From assembly GCA_025349905.2 (NCBI GenBank), contig MU624672.1, positions 1-32,667 of the forward strand: 32,667 nucleotides of DNA. Reading direction: 5' to 3'. The stretch comes from Blastocladiella britannica (taxonomy: Eukaryota; Blastocladiomycota; Blastocladiomycetes; Blastocladiales; Blastocladiaceae). Positions 30,430 through 32,667 of this stretch are shown here, piece by piece; positions within the stretch are counted from its first letter, which is position 1; every line of letters begins with the position of its first letter. A program made the translations under genes and the position numbers. The notes beneath the pieces were generated by a model, which did no database searches, had not been told where the DNA came from, and saw only the letters and a list, made by a program, of their open reading frames with translations.

Positions 30430-31911
30430 TTAGTTGGATTCAGCAGCGGCAGTGCCGTCGGCAGCAGCAGCGGCATCAACGGACAGCGGGCCCTGGTACC
30501 CAACGACCTCGATCCCGCACCGGCGGACATGCGAGACATGCATTTCGAACCGCTTGAACCACAGGTTCCAAATGTTGCGCGCATACGCGTACAGCGCGTC
30601 GTGGCGCAAGACGATCCCGCGCATGCGGTCGGCCGGGAAATCGGCCGACAGGAACGAGTGCAGCGCTGCAAACAGCACCGCGTCCACGACCGACGGCTGG
30701 TCGCCGAAAAAGTAAGGGCCGTCGCCGAGCCGCGCCGCCAGCGCCTCGAATGCGTCGTCGGCGGCACTGTAAATGGCGTCGGTCGCGGACGCCGCTGCGC
30801 CCGTGGCCACTGCGGCCGCGGACCGCGGAGCAGCAGGGATCGCACCGGCAGCAGCACCGGCCACCAGCCCACCGACGGGCGCAGTGGCGGCCAGGTGGTC
30901 GGCAACCGACCCGGACAACGCCGCAAACATCAGGGACTCGAGTGGCGGCGGGAAGGACCCGCGAGTGTACATTGCGCGCACTTTCTCGGCGTTGCGCGGC
31001 TCGACCCACCACCAGTGCGCGAGCGCCGGCAGCACCGCGGCCTCGATCAGCGCCAGATACGTTGTCTGCAGCGCCAGCGCAGGCGGCGGCAAGTCCGACG
31101 GCAGCAACAAGCGCGCCTCAGGCCGCAACCCTCGCGCAGCCTCCTTGGCCGCCAGAGCCAGCGGCGCGTCGGCGGCGGTGGTGCGCGCGTGCAAGTAATG
31201 CACCAAGCGGTCGCGCGACGCGATCGGCCGCCCGCGCTCGGTCATCAGGAACGGCAGCGTGGCCGTGGGCGACATGGACGCCTGCGCAGTAAAGATCAGG
31301 TCGTACTTGAGCCCCGAGAACTGCAGCAGCGTCTGCCACGCCAGCGACTCGGGGTCCGCCGAGACTTGCGCGACGGTGCGCTGCCGCGGCCACCGCGCTT
31401 GGTAAACGTACAGAGTTGGCGCCGCCGAGATCGCCGTGGGGGGCGTGTATACGGGCGGGTACGTGTATAGCGGGAGCGTTACGGTCCGCGCCCGGTGCAC
31501 CACCGTCCGCAGGCCACGGGCAATGGCTGCCAGCAGTCCACCCTCCAAAGGTGTGTCATGATCAAGCGCTTCCCGCTCATTGTCTCCATCGTTGTCGAGG
31601 TCGTGGTCAAGCTCGGTTTCGGTCGCGTCGACATTGCTGGTACGGTCCTCGTCGTCATTGTCGTTGGTGGCACCAGAGACCAGAGCAGACGTCGAGACGC
31701 CAAGCACGTTGGGATCGGTCAGCGAGTACATCGCGGCGGACGAGGTTCCAGGCGTGGTCGCAGTTGAGGATGAGGACGGATCGTCCACGACCGCATCCAG
31801 CGAGTCGTGCGTGGACCGGCGGCTCTGGCTCTGGCTCTGACCATTACCATTATTCATATCGTCTGCGGTAGGCAGTGCCGAGATGTCCGGCGTTGGTGGT
31901 GTTGTTGACAT
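30430..31911 (-). CDS. Metaxin-like protein (GST fold, SAM/TOB complex type)
   Basis: A single-exon gene of 493 aa. The first 125 residues are disordered, rich in Ser, Thr and Asp. A thioredoxin-like N-domain follows, with YVYQARWPRQ, then DPESLAWQTLLQFSGLKYDL, and an LPFLM.ERGRPIASRDRLVHYL stretch as in metaxins. The all-helical GST-C part has AFEALAARLGDGPYFFGDQPSVVDAVLFAAL, the metaxin hallmark. Ala-rich inserts break up the C-domain. Metaxins (Mtx1, Mtx2, Sam35, Sam37) are peripheral or anchored outer-membrane subunits that receive beta-barrel precursors. No clear membrane anchor is seen at the C-terminus, so Mtx2/Sam35-like is more likely than Mtx1-like; this is inference. Confidence 0.82.
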   Translation of the reverse strand: MSTTPPTPDISALPTADDMNNGNGQSQSQSRRSTHDSLDAVVDDPSSSSTATTPGTSSAAMYSLTDPNVLGVSTSALVSGATNDNDDEDRTSNVDATETELDHDLDNDGDNEREALDHDTPLEGGLLAAIARGLRTVVHRARTVTLPLYTYPPVYTPPTAISAAPTLYVYQARWPRQRTVAQVSADPESLAWQTLLQFSGLKYDLIFTAQASMSPTATLPFLMTERGRPIASRDRLVHYLHARTTAADAPLALAAKEAARGLRPEARLLLPSDLPPPALALQTTYLALIEAAVLPALAHWWWVEPRNAEKVRAMYTRGSFPPPLESLMFAALSGSVADHLAATAPVGGLVAGAAAGAIPAAPRSAAAVATGAAASATDAIYSAADDAFEALAARLGDGPYFFGDQPSVVDAVLFAALHSFLSADFPADRMRGIVLRHDALYAYARNIWNLWFKRFEMHVSHVRRCGIEVVGYQGPLSVDAAAAADGTAAAESN

Positions 31912-32259
31912 GATTATTTGCCGTAATCAAGTCGTTGGCCGGGAATATCAAAGAGCAAAAACGTCAATTGACACGGCTGAGTGGGCATTCGAAAGTTTCC
32001 AACTCACCTGCGATCTCACCCGCGATGCGGGCGCTGCAACCAATTGTGCGACTGGTGCAGCAGAGACTGGAAACCGTTTTTGGTTCCGGGAACGAGAAGG
32101 GGAAAAAAAAACAACTATGGTGATGCTCACCACCAACATCGCTTTTTTTTTTCCAGCAGCAGTGACGATCGCGCGGAGGTACTGGTGGCAAAATAAAAAC
32201 AGCAGCAGTCACATCCGCACCATTGCACTCGTTGGCGATCTTTGAGCCCTTGGCGACCA
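31912..32259. other. Upstream region of the metaxin-like gene, no confident gene
   Basis: Several frames are open here, but none matches a family. A plus-strand two-exon reading from ATG 32025 (short presequence-like start, possible intron ending near 32203) would continue to a TGA near 32322 in frame. A minus-strand reading is also possible. I cannot choose between them. Confidence 0.3.
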
Positions 32260-32439
32260 TCAACAGTTCCAGCATCGCGGATCTGATCCGCCTCCCAACG
32301 CAATCGCTCGAGAAGACAATGGTGACAGAATGAGTGGGATGCCCATGCTCGCCGACACTACTGCCAACAAAGCGCTGGACCCAGCAGACGCCATGATCAC
32401 CGACGAGAGCGACCACCCCACAATCCATTCGTTGAGCAT
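32260..32439 (-). CDS. Candidate small membrane protein (unresolved)
   Basis: A 59-aa minus-strand ORF beginning MLNEWIVGWSLSSVIMASAG and hydrophobic through about residue 38, then SRAIALGGGSDPRCWNC before the stop. The hydrophobic stretch is uniform, lacks charged residues between about 6 and 44, and looks like one or two membrane spans. I recognise no family. It might be the first exon of a longer gene, since donor-like GT words occur near its end. The plus strand also has open, coding-like frames over the same DNA, so orientation is uncertain. Confidence 0.3.
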   Translation of the reverse strand: MLNEWIVGWSLSSVIMASAGSSALLAVVSASMGIPLILSPLSSRAIALGGGSDPRCWNC

Positions 32440-32624
32440 CTAGAATCACTCTCTCTCATCGCCTGCTGATCTCGTATAACGTTCCCATGGCAGCATCAGG
32501 ACTCTCTGAGCATGCCCAACCGGTCTTGCCTCTTATGCAAGTCGATCGCCCTCTTTCCCCTCTGCTCGACCACTGGCCCCCAACCACATTATTCATTCAA
32601 GAACCGTCCTTTACTTTTACTCTT
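32440..32624. other. Right-end spacer
   Basis: Pyrimidine-rich sequence (CTCTCTCATC, CCTCTTTCCCC) between the candidate small ORF and the repeat copy at the window edge. No gene seen. Confidence 0.4.
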
Positions 32625-32667
32625 CGATCAAGTTTGAGCAGGATTAGGATGCGATCGAACGTGTGTA
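32625..32667 (+). repeat. 43-nt dispersed repeat, copy 2 (cut by window end)
   Basis: Matches 21033-21075 at 40 of 43 positions, in the same orientation. The left boundary follows a T-rich stretch in both places; the right boundary here is beyond the window, so the repeat may be longer. Confidence 0.6.

Overview
The window is nuclear DNA from a fungus. Nearly every gene is split by short spliceosomal introns, mostly 50-85 nt. The products are typical of fungi: a Zn2Cys6 transcription factor, Sla2 with an I/LWEQ module, an Nha1/Sod2-type antiporter, fungal-type Ilv2 and Ilv5, Cox13 and Tim10. GC-rich coding sequence, very tight gene spacing and 5' splice sites that often read GTAC or GTTCG (C at position +4) would fit an early-diverging lineage such as a blastocladiomycete, but that placement is inference. 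I assembled each gene model by joining exons in phase; for all the recognised genes the exon lengths sum to an intact reading frame.

Layout. 1-666 is AT-rich flank. 667-4556 (-) is a 1206-residue Zn2Cys6/fungal_trans regulator. 4880-6265 (+) is an unusual ParB/sulfiredoxin-fold protein with a DGHHR motif, resembling SerK/SbnI free-serine kinases. 6309-7549 (-) is VTA1 and 7599-10580 (+) is COG4, with only 49 bp between their start codons. 10807-12605 (+) is a tandem array of three small peptidase-inhibitor-I78-like genes, interrupted by an orphan ORF. 12700-15677 (-) is SLA2. 15826-16280 (-) is TIM10 and 16642-17126 (+) is COX13, sharing one intergenic region. 17379-18251 (-) is a single-pass membrane SH3 protein. 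18583-20175 (+) is DPH1, converging on SDHAF2/SDH5 at 20198-20773 (-). 21456-24047 (+) is an NHA1/sod2 antiporter with two microexons, converging on ILV2 at 24097-26467 (-). ILV2 is head to head with ILV5 at 26883-28121 (+). ILV5 is followed closely by a divergent actin-related protein (28171-29417) and a WBP4/FBP21-like zinc-finger protein (29442-30416), which converges on a metaxin-like protein (30430-31911, -). The right end (31912-32667) holds no confident gene.

Functional themes. ILV2 and ILV5 catalyse the first two common steps of branched-chain amino acid synthesis in mitochondria and share an intergenic region containing a perfect 16-bp palindrome. VTA1 (ESCRT-III/Vps4), COG4 (Golgi tethering) and SLA2 (endocytosis) are trafficking genes. 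TIM10, COX13, SDHAF2, the metaxin-like protein and the ILV enzymes are nuclear genes for mitochondrial proteins.

Most unusual items: the SerK-like gene, the actin-related protein that has lost the key ATPase residues, the I78 array with a shared upstream 15-mer, the +4C splice-site bias with a 28-nt intron and 18- and 27-nt exons, and a 43-nt dispersed repeat. I saw no tRNA, rRNA, CRISPR array or intact transposon.
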